In this document: in pieces, positions 35,256 to 44,358 of the stretch | Numbering within the stretch: the first letter of the stretch is position 1 | How the letters are laid out: every line of letters starts with the position of its first letter | Origin: Lachnospiraceae bacterium | GTDB lineage: Bacteria > Bacillota > Clostridia > Lachnospirales > Lachnospiraceae | NCBI GenBank assembly: GCA_015057555.1 | Contig: SVEC01000004.1 | Coordinates: 1-64,000 of the forward strand | Length of the DNA stretch: 64,000 nucleotides | Direction of reading: 5' to 3' | The notes under the pieces: model-generated | Told to the model about the DNA's origin: nothing | What the model saw: only the letters and a program-made list of their open reading frames with translations | Databases searched by the model: none | Translations under genes and position numbers: made by a program

Positions 35256-35281
35256 CGGAAGCTTTATCACCAAAACTTCCG
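35256..35281 (-). terminator. Intrinsic terminator after the GHKL kinase gene
   Basis: CGGAAG and CTTCCG, extended by A/T pairs, form a hairpin followed on the minus strand by TTTTCTTTT. Confidence 0.7.
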
Positions 35282-35292
35282 CTAAATATATA

Positions 35293-36588
35293 TTATTTTA
35301 TTCCAAAGCAAAGCTTAACTACATATTCCTCTTCTTTTTCAGCATCCATCTGTCCCTCATACTTCTCAACGATTTCCTTTACATTTTGAAGTCCTATACC
35401 GTGAACATCTCCATTAGTTTTATTAACCTTAGCATCTTTATCCTCACCACAAGGATTACTAAGCTGAATATATATCATCTTGTTAACTGTCTTGACAGAA
35501 AGCTTGATGTATCTCTTAATTTCCTGGCTTTCAGATACATTTAGGTTAGCCTCTATGGCATTATCAATTATATTTGAAAATAGTATACAGGCGTCCACAT
35601 CCTCCATAAAATCAAGAGCTGTAAGATTACCCTCCATAGAAAAGTCTATACCAGCCTCCTCCATAGCTGCTGCCTTAGATTTGAGTATCATATCAAGAAT
35701 TTCGTGACCAGTAACATAAGTCTTCTTAAGTCCACCTGTTGCCGCCGATAGCTTCTCGATGTACTCATTTGCCCTGTCAAACTGACCCTTTTCAAACATC
35801 CCCTTTATAACCAGCATATGGTTGTTGAAGTCATGACGGAACTTGATTATATCAACATTATTTTCCTTGTAATCCTTAAAATAATCATACTCTGCCTGAA
35901 ACTGCTGACGCTGGTTATTAGCTACCTTCTTATAGTAGGCAGCCTTCTTTCTGTGGGCTACTGAATATATTACAGCTACATTGATAAGAATCATAACTAT
36001 AAGCCAAAATGGACTAAACAGCACGTGGTTAATCTGCCCATCTAAGTAGTTAAAGAATGCTACAACCACTGGGTAGATGATACAGATTATAGTGATAATT
36101 ATACCCTCAGCCTTTGTAAATTTGGTTGCCAAAAGCTCCTTATTAACTTTGTTCATAAGAACAATCATAATTGCAAGGAGAATATAATCCGGCAATATAG
36201 TTGACACAGTAACATCCATCTCTGGCATATGATATACGAATTTATCCAAGCCTACCAATCGCTCTACAAGCTTAAACATGCTTCCCCACTGAACGTACAT
36301 AAGAGCTGCCGGTATGGCCAAAAAGCAGTTACTAATCCTTTTTTCCTGTGACAACACAAATATGGACACCACCATAAATGCAAAAACTATTAAGGTAAGA
36401 AAGGGTAGCATACCTGGGATTATTCCTATGGCAATATTGACCACAAAATACAGTCCACCAACAAATAAAAGTATTCTATTGGTAAGCTTTATGGACGTAC
36501 CAAAGAACACTTTTAATATTAATAAAACGTTCAGCACAGCTGAAACATTTACCAGTATAATTAGTATGTTAATAATTAATTCTATCAT
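35293..36588 (-). CDS. AgrC/CitA-like GHKL sensor histidine kinase
   Basis: This 431-residue kinase has six or so membrane helices in residues 1-215, like AgrC-type quorum-sensing receptors, then a coiled linker. The phosphoacceptor box is IKFRHDFNNHMLVIKGM (near residue 255). The GHKL ATPase domain has FSNIIDNAIEANL and GIGLQNVKEIVEKYEGQM. It overlaps its LytTR regulator by four bases. AgrC relatives sense cyclic peptides, but no agrB/agrD-type gene lies nearby, so the ligand is unknown. Confidence 0.9.
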   Translation of the reverse strand: MIELIINILIILVNVSAVLNVLLILKVFFGTSIKLTNRILLFVGGLYFVVNIAIGIIPGMLPFLTLIVFAFMVVSIFVLSQEKRISNCFLAIPAALMYVQWGSMFKLVERLVGLDKFVYHMPEMDVTVSTILPDYILLAIMIVLMNKVNKELLATKFTKAEGIIITIICIIYPVVVAFFNYLDGQINHVLFSPFWLIVMILINVAVIYSVAHRKKAAYYKKVANNQRQQFQAEYDYFKDYKENNVDIIKFRHDFNNHMLVIKGMFEKGQFDRANEYIEKLSAATGGLKKTYVTGHEILDMILKSKAAAMEEAGIDFSMEGNLTALDFMEDVDACILFSNIIDNAIEANLNVSESQEIKRYIKLSVKTVNKMIYIQLSNPCGEDKDAKVNKTNGDVHGIGLQNVKEIVEKYEGQMDAEKEEEYVVKLCFGIK

Positions 36589-37310
36589 AGCAAATCCTTC
36601 TCTAGCATCTTAAGTAAATTTTCTCTATACTGAGCTTCCTTGCGTCTACTAAGTGGCAGAACCGTATCATTGCTAAGAGTAACAAAGCCCTTAGTCTGGC
36701 TCTTGTGATGATACATATTAATAAGATATTTTCTATGGATTCTGTAGAAGCCAAAATCTCCTAGAAGTTTCTCGTAATCATTTAAACTCTTGTAATCTAT
36801 GAAACGGTTATTCTCAGTATAAAGAATAGTGCATTTATCCTCTGCACTAATATACAGTATATCCTTGATATAAATCAAGTGCTCCTGCTCATTATTCCTA
36901 AGAATCAATCTCTTAACCTTGGTCTGCTCCTTGAGAAAATCCTGAACTAAACTATCTATATCTCCAAGCTTTATAGGCTTAAGGAGATATCTGTCTGCCT
37001 TGGCCTCATAGCCCTTAACTGCATACTCCACATAAGAGGTAATAAATACAAGAGTAATAGCAGGGTAAAGCTCCTTTATCTTTTTGCCCAGCTCTATACC
37101 ATCTATGTCAGGAAGCTCTATATCAACCAAAACAAAATTAGGCAAAGGCTTACTTAAAGACTTTGCTTGTGCTAATTTATCCAACAGCTCTGTGGCGGTA
37201 GTGCAAGAGCTAACCTGCACACTATGGCTTATCTCTAGCTGTTCTATAGTATTTGTAATATCCCTAATATGCTCTATGTTGTCATCACATATAGTAAAGC
37301 TAAGGTTCAT
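36585..37310 (-). CDS. AgrA/LytR-type response regulator with LytTR DNA-binding domain
   Basis: The 241-residue protein has a receiver domain (acceptor D63 in VLVDIELPDIDG) and a C-terminal LytTR domain with ILYISAEDKCTILYTEN, FYRIHRKYLINM and VLPLSRRKEAQYRENL. LytTR proteins bind pairs of about 9-bp direct repeats one or two helical turns apart. A 21-bp-spaced direct repeat lies 65-98 bases upstream of this operon, and a matching pair before the lipoprotein gene at 38394, so a small regulon is likely. Confidence 0.92.
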   Translation of the reverse strand: MNLSFTICDDNIEHIRDITNTIEQLEISHSVQVSSCTTATELLDKLAQAKSLSKPLPNFVLVDIELPDIDGIELGKKIKELYPAITLVFITSYVEYAVKGYEAKADRYLLKPIKLGDIDSLVQDFLKEQTKVKRLILRNNEQEHLIYIKDILYISAEDKCTILYTENNRFIDYKSLNDYEKLLGDFGFYRIHRKYLINMYHHKSQTKGFVTLSNDTVLPLSRRKEAQYRENLLKMLEKDLL

Positions 37311-37374
37311 ATTTCCTCTCCCTAAGCAGAATTCTACTTATACTATAATACTACATTTTTTATGATAAATAAAA

Positions 37375-37408
37375 CCCATTCATCGGATATTTAATACCAT
37401 TTGTCGAA
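37375..37408 (-). promoter_or_regulatory. Putative LytTR operator upstream of the regulator-kinase operon
   Basis: Minus-strand TTCGACAAATGGT (37396-37408) and TCCGATGAATGGG (37375-37387) are direct repeats 21 bp apart. A TATAGT -10-like hexamer follows 27 bases later. The same repeat, in opposite orientation, occurs at 38451-38484. Confidence 0.65.
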
Positions 37409-37425
37409 TTGTTTTGAATATAAAA

Positions 37426-37475
37426 AGAGCTCTGCTCTATGGATGCAAATAAACATCCTAAGGCAAAGCCCTTAA
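37426..37475 (-). terminator. Terminator after the lipoprotein gene
   Basis: Minus-strand sequence from AAGGGCTTTGCC to GCAGAGCTCTT folds into a long imperfect hairpin closed by AGGATG/CATCC, followed by TTTTTATA. Confidence 0.6.
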
Positions 37476-37488
37476 TAGCTATAACTTA

Positions 37489-38394
37489 TTACTCAACAAA
37501 TGGGTTGTTCTGTAAGCTAATCCATGTAATCACGTCCTCACAGTCTCCGTACTCCTGAAGTAACACTCTATATAATACATTATTATCATGTACGCTTTCA
37601 CTTGAAATGTCGATAAATGGCTCTGTGTACGATCCCAATCCCATTTTACTACGATCACCTGTAGTCCAATCAAAATATCCATGATTATCCACCATAGAAC
37701 CACCCCATGCATCATAGACATTCAATATATTTCTACCCAAACCAATATCCTTAGTTAAATATATTTCTGAATGAACATTATACATCTCATAGCCTGCTTC
37801 TGGATTGCCAAGCTCCTTAGGTAACGCATTCATCTTAATATGAAATGCTACAACCTGAGTATTTGTATCTGAAAGATCAACCTCCATACTTGGATCAGCA
37901 CTATTTATTACTTCTATATCAAACCACTCTGATATTTCCTGTCCTTCCACTAATCGTGAAAATTCTACCTCATATAATTTATGAGCACCATCAAAGGATT
38001 TTCTCACACCGTCCTCAGCCACATCCCAGCCAAGAGCATTTGCCTTCTCATAAAACTCGCTATATGCCATAGGAAGTTTAAACTCTACACCCTGCATATA
38101 AAAGCCCACATTCTCTGGACCAAAGTTTGCCTCTGCAGGTCCCTCTGGAACCGCATCAACTATTTCCATCACTTCTGCCTCTGTAGTAGCTTCAGTAGTA
38201 TCCTCTGCTACCTCCTCTGTAGCTTCAGTATCCTTATCCTCGTCCTTTTTGTCCTCTACTACAGCCTCAGTAGTAGTCTTTTCCTTCTTGTCATTCTTAT
38301 CACTGTCCTTCTCTTCCTTGCCACAAGCAACTAAGCTAAGACCTAAGCACATACCAAGAAGCACTAAACTAATTTTTTTCTTCATATTGGTCAT
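37489..38394 (-). CDS. Lipoprotein of unknown function
   Basis: The 301-residue protein has a type II signal peptide with lipobox LVAC (C24), then a Lys/Asp/Glu/Thr-rich spacer (about 26-75) and a globular domain of about 220 residues. It would be anchored on the outer face of the membrane. No domain is recognised. Its upstream region holds LytTR-type direct repeats at about the same distance from the -10 as in the neighbouring regulator operon, which suggests control by that system. Confidence 0.75.
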   Translation of the reverse strand: MTNMKKKISLVLLGMCLGLSLVACGKEEKDSDKNDKKEKTTTEAVVEDKKDEDKDTEATEEVAEDTTEATTEAEVMEIVDAVPEGPAEANFGPENVGFYMQGVEFKLPMAYSEFYEKANALGWDVAEDGVRKSFDGAHKLYEVEFSRLVEGQEISEWFDIEVINSADPSMEVDLSDTNTQVVAFHIKMNALPKELGNPEAGYEMYNVHSEIYLTKDIGLGRNILNVYDAWGGSMVDNHGYFDWTTGDRSKMGLGSYTEPFIDISSESVHDNNVLYRVLLQEYGDCEDVITWISLQNNPFVE

Positions 38395-38450
38395 TCTCCT
38401 TTTCGTAATAATGAGAGATTATAGCATAAGAATTATTGTATAAAAGATGC

Positions 38451-38484
38451 TTTTCGATGAATGGTTGGGATTTCTCGATAAGTG
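38451..38484 (-). promoter_or_regulatory. Putative LytTR operator upstream of the lipoprotein gene
   Basis: Plus-strand TTCGATGAATGGT (38452-38464) and CTCGATAAGTGGT (38473-38485) are direct repeats 21 bp apart. A TATAAT hexamer follows 29 bases downstream on the minus strand with no good -35, as expected for an activator-dependent promoter. Confidence 0.6.
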
Positions 38485-38522
38485 GTAAAAAAGCAAGTAC
38501 CTTATAGTACTTGCTTTTCAAG

Positions 38523-38593
38523 AGGCGCGAGCCGGATTTGAACCGGCGATAACGGTGTTGCAGACCGGGGCCTTACCACTTGGCGATCGCGCC
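38523..38593 (-). tRNA. tRNA-Cys (GCA)
   Basis: A 71-nt cloverleaf: acceptor GGCGCGA pairs with TCGCGCC, the anticodon loop CTGCAAC carries GCA, and the T-arm holds GGTTCAAATCC. CCA is not encoded. Confidence 0.95.
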
Positions 38594-38631
38594 TTATGCA
38601 ATTTATGTAGCTTCAAACCAGTTGAAGCAAG

Positions 38632-38704
38632 CTCCCCCTGTTGGACTTGAACCAACGACGCCCTGATTAACAGTCAGGTGCTCTACCGACTGAGCTAAGG
38701 AGGA
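38632..38704 (-). tRNA. tRNA-Asn (GTT)
   Basis: A 73-nt cloverleaf: acceptor TCCTCCT pairs with AGGGGGA (G-U allowed), the anticodon loop CTGTTAA carries GTT, and the T-arm is GGTTCAAGTCC. Confidence 0.95.
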
Positions 38705-38790
38705 ATATATACTGACTACCAGTCAGCAAAGTAGATTATATGTGAAACTACATTATAAGTCAACAAGTAATTTCACTAAAATCTTCCAAA

Positions 38791-38878
38791 CGGAGATGGA
38801 GGGATTTGAACCCTCGCGCCGCGCAAACGACCTACACCCTTAGCAGGGGCGCCTCTTCAGCCACTTGAGTACATCTCC
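38791..38878 (-). tRNA. tRNA-Ser (GCT)
   Basis: An 88-nt class II tRNA: acceptor GGAGATG/CATCTCC, anticodon loop CTGCTAA with GCT, a long variable arm, and G discriminator. It is first of three minus-strand tRNAs (Ser-Asn-Cys). Confidence 0.95.
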
Positions 38879-39088
38879 AAATGCCTAAACAACCTACCAA
38901 TGTATCTGGTGATATTTAGTTTTGCGCTAACACGCTTTGATATAGTATCAAATTTAAGGCCATTTGTCAATGTATTTGCTGATAATTTTTACAACTCCTA
39001 CCAATTCTATGGTGTTATTAGCCGCTACCAAACCTGCCACCCTATTATAATATGCAATTATTTAAATATTATTCAAACTTTTTTTAAA

Positions 39089-39120
39089 AACCACCTCACA
39101 ATATTATATTATGAGGTGGT
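39089..39120 (-). terminator. Intrinsic terminator of the 574-residue protein gene
   Basis: ACCACCTCA and TGAGGTGGT form the stem, followed on the minus strand by TTTTTAAAAAAAG, 35 bases after the stop. Confidence 0.75.
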
Positions 39121-39154
39121 AGTTGATTTTTTATTCAGCTAAATTAACTTTTAT

Positions 39155-40879
39155 TTACTCGTAAAACACAAGCTCATTAATTCCTGACTCGGTCTCATTG
39201 TAATAAACCTTAATTTTCATCTCCGGCTCGATGAAGATTAAAGTCTCATTATCAGCGAAATTTTGCTTATACACAGAGCCATCCTTTGCAGTAATATATA
39301 CTATGGTTTCACCTTCTACAGTAATATATCTAATCTCCTTAACTGTAATCATAGTATTTGGAGTTTCATCAGAGATAGCTACCTCATTAGATATTATTCC
39401 GTTCTCCACCATAAGCTTTCTATAACTTGCTAACGCCTCACGTTGAGTTGTGCCAGTAGCAACTACATTGTACTTCTCTACATTTACTAAAGCATACATC
39501 TTAACAAGTCCAGCATTGTCCTTAAGCACCATAATGTAGGTTGGTACACCATCAATATTTATAAGAGATGGGAAGGAAGCCTCGTAACCTAGGTTTTGAA
39601 CCTGACCTTCTGCAGACTCCATAGCTGAGTGCTCCTCAGCACCTGCAATAGTGTAATACTTGCTTTCACCAGTTCTTGAATTCATCATTACAAATCCGAT
39701 GTTTGACTGGTCACCATTTACTGATGTAACACCTGTGTAAACCCAAACATCACCATTCATAACCTTGTAGCCATAATCATCTGTTGTTACCTTACAGCCC
39801 TTATTTCCGATGATACTGTTGATAAATCCACCGGATAAGTTCCCGTACCAATTGTACTTCTGGCAAGCAAGGTCACCATCGTAAACTCTGTCTACCCACA
39901 CAGGAATCTGTCCTATCTCAAGGTACTCACTATCTCCTGTACAAGGATCAAATATTACTACACCCTTTACATCCTTTGCTCCGAAAAGACCTGCATTTGG
40001 CTGAAGCACCGGACAAACATAATAAGGTTTTCCCTCATTATCTAGCTCAAAATAATATCCATTAAATTCATAGGTTGGATAAGACATCTGAAGCTTTCTG
40101 TGAAGGTCATCACCAAAGCAGCCTGAAGGAGTATATTTAATTGGCTTCTCAAGCTTTACATATTTTGCTTCATTCTTAACAGGGTCTACAAGCACATAGC
40201 CTGGAATACCTGCTTCTCTATTATTCACCCATTTGAAAAATCCAGCATATTCTAAGGTTGCAACCTTCATAGGCTTACCATTGTAATCAATGGTACTATA
40301 GCTGTCACTTACCTCATACTGACTTACTACGTCTGACAGAGAACCTATAGCTCTCTCTCCGATAATTCTGGCACTGTCTGTATCCATAAGTGCTATATCG
40401 TTAATATTCTCACTTGGAGCAATATCTGTAGCAAAGTCACCATCCTGAATTTCTATAATAGAAGCATATGTAGACGCTCTAAACATAGCGGAAGAAGCAA
40501 TACCACCAACTATAGGAATCACTATACAAAGTCCAAGAGCAATAGCAAGCCACTTTGTAGCTCCTGTAGTACCCTCTGACTGATTTTTCTTATGACTAAG
40601 CACTAGATTACTAGCCTTAAAATCAAGGGTGCAAAGTAACACACCAGCTACAGTCATTGCAAGCCATACCCAAAAGCCTGTAGTGTGAGTATTAATGGCT
40701 GGTGTAATGAAGTAATAGAAAAGTCCTTCTAAAACAACCAGGATTATAAGTGCTATTATATTCCACTTCCCAAGACCTGCTGCCTCCCGATTTCTTTTCT
40801 TCTTCATCTTGCCGTCTACGTCATAGACAACCTTTACCTTTTTCTGTTTTTTTGGTTTTCCCTTTTTTTCTTCGTCCAT
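39155..40879 (-). CDS. Large uncharacterised membrane protein
   Basis: The 574-residue protein has a very basic cytoplasmic N-terminus (KKGKPKKQKKVKVVYD), three or four membrane helices within about 40-140, and an extracytoplasmic region of over 400 residues. The outer region has repeated beta-rich segments around GYVLVDPVKNEAKYVKL, GVVIFDPCTGDSEYLEIG and FVMMNSRTGESKYYTIAG, which look like internal repeats of one unit. No catalytic motif or known domain is recognised. Monocistronic, between the tRNA genes and fumarase. Confidence 0.75.
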   Translation of the reverse strand: MDEEKKGKPKKQKKVKVVYDVDGKMKKKRNREAAGLGKWNIIALIILVVLEGLFYYFITPAINTHTTGFWVWLAMTVAGVLLCTLDFKASNLVLSHKKNQSEGTTGATKWLAIALGLCIVIPIVGGIASSAMFRASTYASIIEIQDGDFATDIAPSENINDIALMDTDSARIIGERAIGSLSDVVSQYEVSDSYSTIDYNGKPMKVATLEYAGFFKWVNNREAGIPGYVLVDPVKNEAKYVKLEKPIKYTPSGCFGDDLHRKLQMSYPTYEFNGYYFELDNEGKPYYVCPVLQPNAGLFGAKDVKGVVIFDPCTGDSEYLEIGQIPVWVDRVYDGDLACQKYNWYGNLSGGFINSIIGNKGCKVTTDDYGYKVMNGDVWVYTGVTSVNGDQSNIGFVMMNSRTGESKYYTIAGAEEHSAMESAEGQVQNLGYEASFPSLINIDGVPTYIMVLKDNAGLVKMYALVNVEKYNVVATGTTQREALASYRKLMVENGIISNEVAISDETPNTMITVKEIRYITVEGETIVYITAKDGSVYKQNFADNETLIFIEPEMKIKVYYNETESGINELVFYE

Positions 40880-40959
40880 AATTCATTCCTCCTATATCTG
40901 TCCATCATAGATGTTTAAATTTACTAGCTGTGTTAATAATACTCTAACTGGTGACAAAA

Positions 40960-40993
40960 GAAAATACCCCAACTGCTATGTTAGGGTATTTTC
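40960..40993. terminator. Intrinsic terminator of the fumarase operon
   Basis: GAAAATACCC and GGGTATTTTC form a 10-bp stem with T-rich ends on both strands, 7 bases after the fumarase beta stop. Confidence 0.8.
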
Positions 40994-40999
40994 TTATTT

Positions 41000-41569
41000 C
41001 TATCGTGCATTTTTTGAACTGTTATATTCATCTACTGCAGTTTCATAGAGATTATTGCCCTCACTGTCTATTACAACTATGACTGGGAAATCCTCTACCT
41101 CCATCCTACGTATAGCTTCTGTACCGAGGTCATCATAGGCTATAACCTCTGACTTTTTGATGCACTTAGAAAGTAGTGCTCCAGCCCCACCCACAGCGGC
41201 AAAGTATACTGCCTTATTAGCAACTATGGCATCTATAACCGCCTGACTTCTCTTGCCCTTTCCAATCATACCAACTAAACCTTTGCTTAGGAGAAGTGGT
41301 GTATATTTGTCCATTCTGGAACTGGTGGTAGGTCCGGCAGAGCCTATAACCTGCCCCTCTTTAGCGGGGGTAGGCCCAAGATAATAGAAAATATTATCTG
41401 TTAAATCCAGAGGTAACTCCTCACCCTTATTTATACTGTCAAAAAGTCTCTTATGTGCAGCGTCTCTGGCAGAGTAAAGGGTTCCTGTGAGGTACACGTA
41501 GTCACCACTTTTTAGCTTTTCAACCTGCGCCCTTTCAAATGGCACATTTATTACTGTTTTACTGTCCAT
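41000..41569 (-). CDS. fumB: Class I (Fe-S) fumarate hydratase, beta subunit
   Basis: This beta subunit of the two-subunit iron-sulfur hydratase interconverts fumarate and malate with the alpha subunit at 43344. SGDYVYLTGTLYSARDAAHKR, YLGPTPAKEGQVIGSAGPTTSS and GLVGMIGKGKRSQAVID are the family's substrate-binding segments. GGAGGACACA places the start at MDSKTV, about five codons inside the longest frame. The first 11 bases overlap the end of the DUF4153-like gene. L(+)-tartrate dehydratase subunits are close relatives and cannot be excluded; the symbol is used only in the beta-subunit sense. Confidence 0.85.
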   Translation of the reverse strand: MDSKTVINVPFERAQVEKLKSGDYVYLTGTLYSARDAAHKRLFDSINKGEELPLDLTDNIFYYLGPTPAKEGQVIGSAGPTTSSRMDKYTPLLLSKGLVGMIGKGKRSQAVIDAIVANKAVYFAAVGGAGALLSKCIKKSEVIAYDDLGTEAIRRMEVEDFPVIVVIDSEGNNLYETAVDEYNSSKNAR

Positions 41570-43310
41570 TGTGTCCTCCGTCATTTATCAAAACATATCC
41601 TTCTAGGTCAAAATATTTAAATTCGCTACCATCAAAGCTATAGCTAAAGCTTATGCGCTCTATAACAAGACAACAGTTTGGACTAAGCTCCATATAGTAA
41701 TAGCCCATATCCGGCGACTCACTGCCCCTTTCTTCCTCTTTCTTCTTAAAATACTCCACTGTATCAGTCATATCTGCACAGACTTCCTGATTCTCGCCAA
41801 ACTTTATGGTTATATCCTTTAAGTCATCGGACATCATCTCTCCACCATCATATTCAAATTTGTACAGGTTTGTATATCCCTGTATTTTTATGCTCTCATG
41901 GGAGTTGTAATAAGTTGAAAAGGTAACGTACTCGTAATAGCTATAGTTGTACTCTGAGTATTCCTTAAGAAGTTCTTCCAAATTAAACTGCTCACCTGTG
42001 GTATATGTATCCTCTATATATTTTTCACCATATGGTGTATATTTTATCTCACTGTAGCTGCTTTCAGCTGTATAGTAATCCCCTGACTCCATAGCCTCCT
42101 CAAATCTATCTCTTTGGGAGATAAAGCAAAACTTATCCAAATTTAGCACAGGACATATGTTTACAATTATCAATATTCCCATAGCTACAAATATATAGTT
42201 TTCGTAGCCTATTTTTTTCTTAAGCAGCTTTCCTATAAGCTCCCAGGCAAGATATATAGTCTGAGCTATTATAAGCACCACCGCCAGATATCTGGACTCA
42301 GTAAATCCGTAGTCGGCTATTCGGATTCCCATACTGATAATCTCTAATATAAGCAGTGGTATATATGCGTATTTCACATGCTTAACAAATCCGGTATATT
42401 TGCTCTCTTCACCCTTCTTTAGGTCATTTTCCCTCAGGAAGCCGTAGGCCATAAACCATGCCGGCATACCAAACATAAATATATAAGCACAATATTCAAA
42501 CACCTCGTTTAATGGAAGCTGGCCCTCAACTATTATTCTCACTATGTACAAATATATGATAGCCATAGCTACATAGATTATAGGCAACCACAAAACGTTT
42601 ACAAATCCCTTTGTGAATTTTGAATTTTCTTCATCAGTGCGTGTTATGGTCATTAAAGTATAAGGAACAAATAAAAACCCTGCCAGAAGAATCATTATGT
42701 ACTCACTTATCTCCCAATAATCTATCTCAAATATAAGATTGTCAAATATAGAAAACAACATTTCTAAGGCAAGCATCAGCACAAAATACACTGCCCATAC
42801 CTTTAACAGTCCAAAGATTACTCTGGCCATGTATATATCAAAATCTATCCCGGTTTTCTTAAATATTTTATAGATAGCTAATCCACCGATGATTATCATA
42901 TATACTGCAAATAATTTCATAATATTCATCGCGGCAATATCTCTAGTGGTCATAAACTCAAATATATCAGCTACCGAATAAATATTAACATTTATCAATG
43001 TCCAGGCTATGGAAACTAAGGCATTTACTATGCTACCAAATAAAAGAGCTTTTTTATTTCTCACCCCATCTACACTTACAAATATAGTTTCCAATAACAC
43101 TGCTCCCACAGTGAAGATTAGCAGAAACACCATTGCATATTCCACTATAGTATAGCTTAAATCTTTTCTGTCATAATTATATGCGAAGCTATTATTTATA
43201 CAGCCAAATATAGATAGCACCATAGCTGATATTATTGCTATGGTATAATTTCTAAAAACCTTTTCTAAATCTATCTTCTGATTACTAAAAAATTCCTTTA
43301 TCTTACCCAT
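41559..43310 (-). CDS. DUF4153-like polytopic membrane protein
   Basis: This roughly 583-residue protein has about eleven membrane helices in its first 400 residues and a C-terminal extracytoplasmic domain of about 180 residues rich in Tyr, Glu and Ser. The membrane part resembles DUF4153/DUF4173 proteins of Firmicutes; the match is by appearance only. AAGGGGGATACAT supports the start at MGKIKEFF rather than six codons upstream. It sits between the alpha and beta subunit genes of one enzyme, overlapping the beta start, so all three are one transcript. Confidence 0.75.
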   Translation of the reverse strand: MGKIKEFFSNQKIDLEKVFRNYTIAIISAMVLSIFGCINNSFAYNYDRKDLSYTIVEYAMVFLLIFTVGAVLLETIFVSVDGVRNKKALLFGSIVNALVSIAWTLINVNIYSVADIFEFMTTRDIAAMNIMKLFAVYMIIIGGLAIYKIFKKTGIDFDIYMARVIFGLLKVWAVYFVLMLALEMLFSIFDNLIFEIDYWEISEYIMILLAGFLFVPYTLMTITRTDEENSKFTKGFVNVLWLPIIYVAMAIIYLYIVRIIVEGQLPLNEVFEYCAYIFMFGMPAWFMAYGFLRENDLKKGEESKYTGFVKHVKYAYIPLLILEIISMGIRIADYGFTESRYLAVVLIIAQTIYLAWELIGKLLKKKIGYENYIFVAMGILIIVNICPVLNLDKFCFISQRDRFEEAMESGDYYTAESSYSEIKYTPYGEKYIEDTYTTGEQFNLEELLKEYSEYNYSYYEYVTFSTYYNSHESIKIQGYTNLYKFEYDGGEMMSDDLKDITIKFGENQEVCADMTDTVEYFKKKEEERGSESPDMGYYYMELSPNCCLVIERISFSYSFDGSEFKYFDLEGYVLINDGGHNGQ

Positions 43311-43343
43311 ATGTATCCCCCTTATCATATTGTACAGGCTTTA

Positions 43344-44186
43344 TTAAATCTCTCTAGTCACATGTCTATTCACATGACAACACATATTTACCGCCAGAGG
43401 CATACCTGCGATATGTGTAGCATAGGTTTCAATATTTACTGCTAAGGCGGTAGTTTTACCACCCAAACCTCCTGGTCCGATGCCTGTAGCATTAATCATA
43501 TCAAGAAGCTCATCCTCTATTCTTGCTATGTGCTCCTTGTCTGAATGTGAATTAACATCTCTGGTAAGAGCCTTTTTCGCAAGCTTTGCAGCCAGCTCAA
43601 AATCTCCACCCAGACCTACTCCAACCACCATAGGTGGACAAGCATTAGGTCCTGCATCCTTAACAGCCTGAAGAACCGCCGCCTTTACACCCTCCTCACC
43701 ATCTGCCGGTTTAAGCATAAATACTCGGCTCATATTTTCACTTCCAAAGCCCTTAGGTGCTATGGTGATGGTAAGCTTGTCTCCAGGAACTATATCGTAG
43801 TGGATTATGGCTGGTGTATTATCATTGGTATTCACTCTAAGAAGTGGATCTGATACAACCGACTTTCTCAAGTATCCTTCAGTATAGCCTCTTCTCACAC
43901 CCTCATTTATAGCATCTGAAAGGTTCATACCTTCAATATGTAGCTCCTGTCCCACATTTACGAAGAACACTGCCATACCTGTATCCTGACAAATAGGAAT
44001 CCTATCACTTCCTGCTATCTCCATATTCTCAATAAGCTGATTCATAATCTGCTTACCAAGAACACCATCCTCATCTGCAGCTGCCTGTCTTAACCTTTCT
44101 TCCATATCAGGCGCAAGGAAAAGATTGGCAGAGATGCACATTTCTTTAACTGTTTCTATTATAATGTCTGTATTAATTGTTCTCAT
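43344..44186 (-). CDS. fumA: Class I (Fe-S) fumarate hydratase, alpha subunit
   Basis: The 280-residue alpha subunit carries the [4Fe-4S] ligands: IPICQDTGMAVFF, NACPPMVVGVGLGG and GIGPGGLGGKTTALAVN, with cysteines in each region or nearby. FGSENMSRVFMLKPADG is also typical. It forms one enzyme with the beta subunit encoded about 1.8 kb downstream on the same strand. It is first in the operon. Tartrate dehydratase is the main alternative. Likely role: the reductive branch of an incomplete TCA cycle. Confidence 0.87.
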   Translation of the reverse strand: MRTINTDIIIETVKEMCISANLFLAPDMEERLRQAAADEDGVLGKQIMNQLIENMEIAGSDRIPICQDTGMAVFFVNVGQELHIEGMNLSDAINEGVRRGYTEGYLRKSVVSDPLLRVNTNDNTPAIIHYDIVPGDKLTITIAPKGFGSENMSRVFMLKPADGEEGVKAAVLQAVKDAGPNACPPMVVGVGLGGDFELAAKLAKKALTRDVNSHSDKEHIARIEDELLDMINATGIGPGGLGGKTTALAVNIETYATHIAGMPLAVNMCCHVNRHVTREI

Positions 44187-44358
44187 TAAATTATCTAATA
44201 GCCATATTACTATGACTATTATCTCCTTATATTATTTATACGTTATAAAAATAGAATTTTATGTAAATATTATGCTACGATTTTTGAGGAATGGCAAGTG
44301 CCTAATGTTACTATTTGTGACCTTATATCTGCAATTTCTATATATCGTCGAAGGCGAT
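44187..44358. other. Upstream region of the fumarase operon
   Basis: AT-rich leader, without a convincing promoter pair or gene, between the fumarase alpha start and structured element copy 2. Confidence 0.3.

Noticed and set aside
35293-37310. Complete agr quorum-sensing locus
   Set aside because: Only AgrC- and AgrA-like genes are present; no agrB protease or agrD peptide gene was found within several kilobases.
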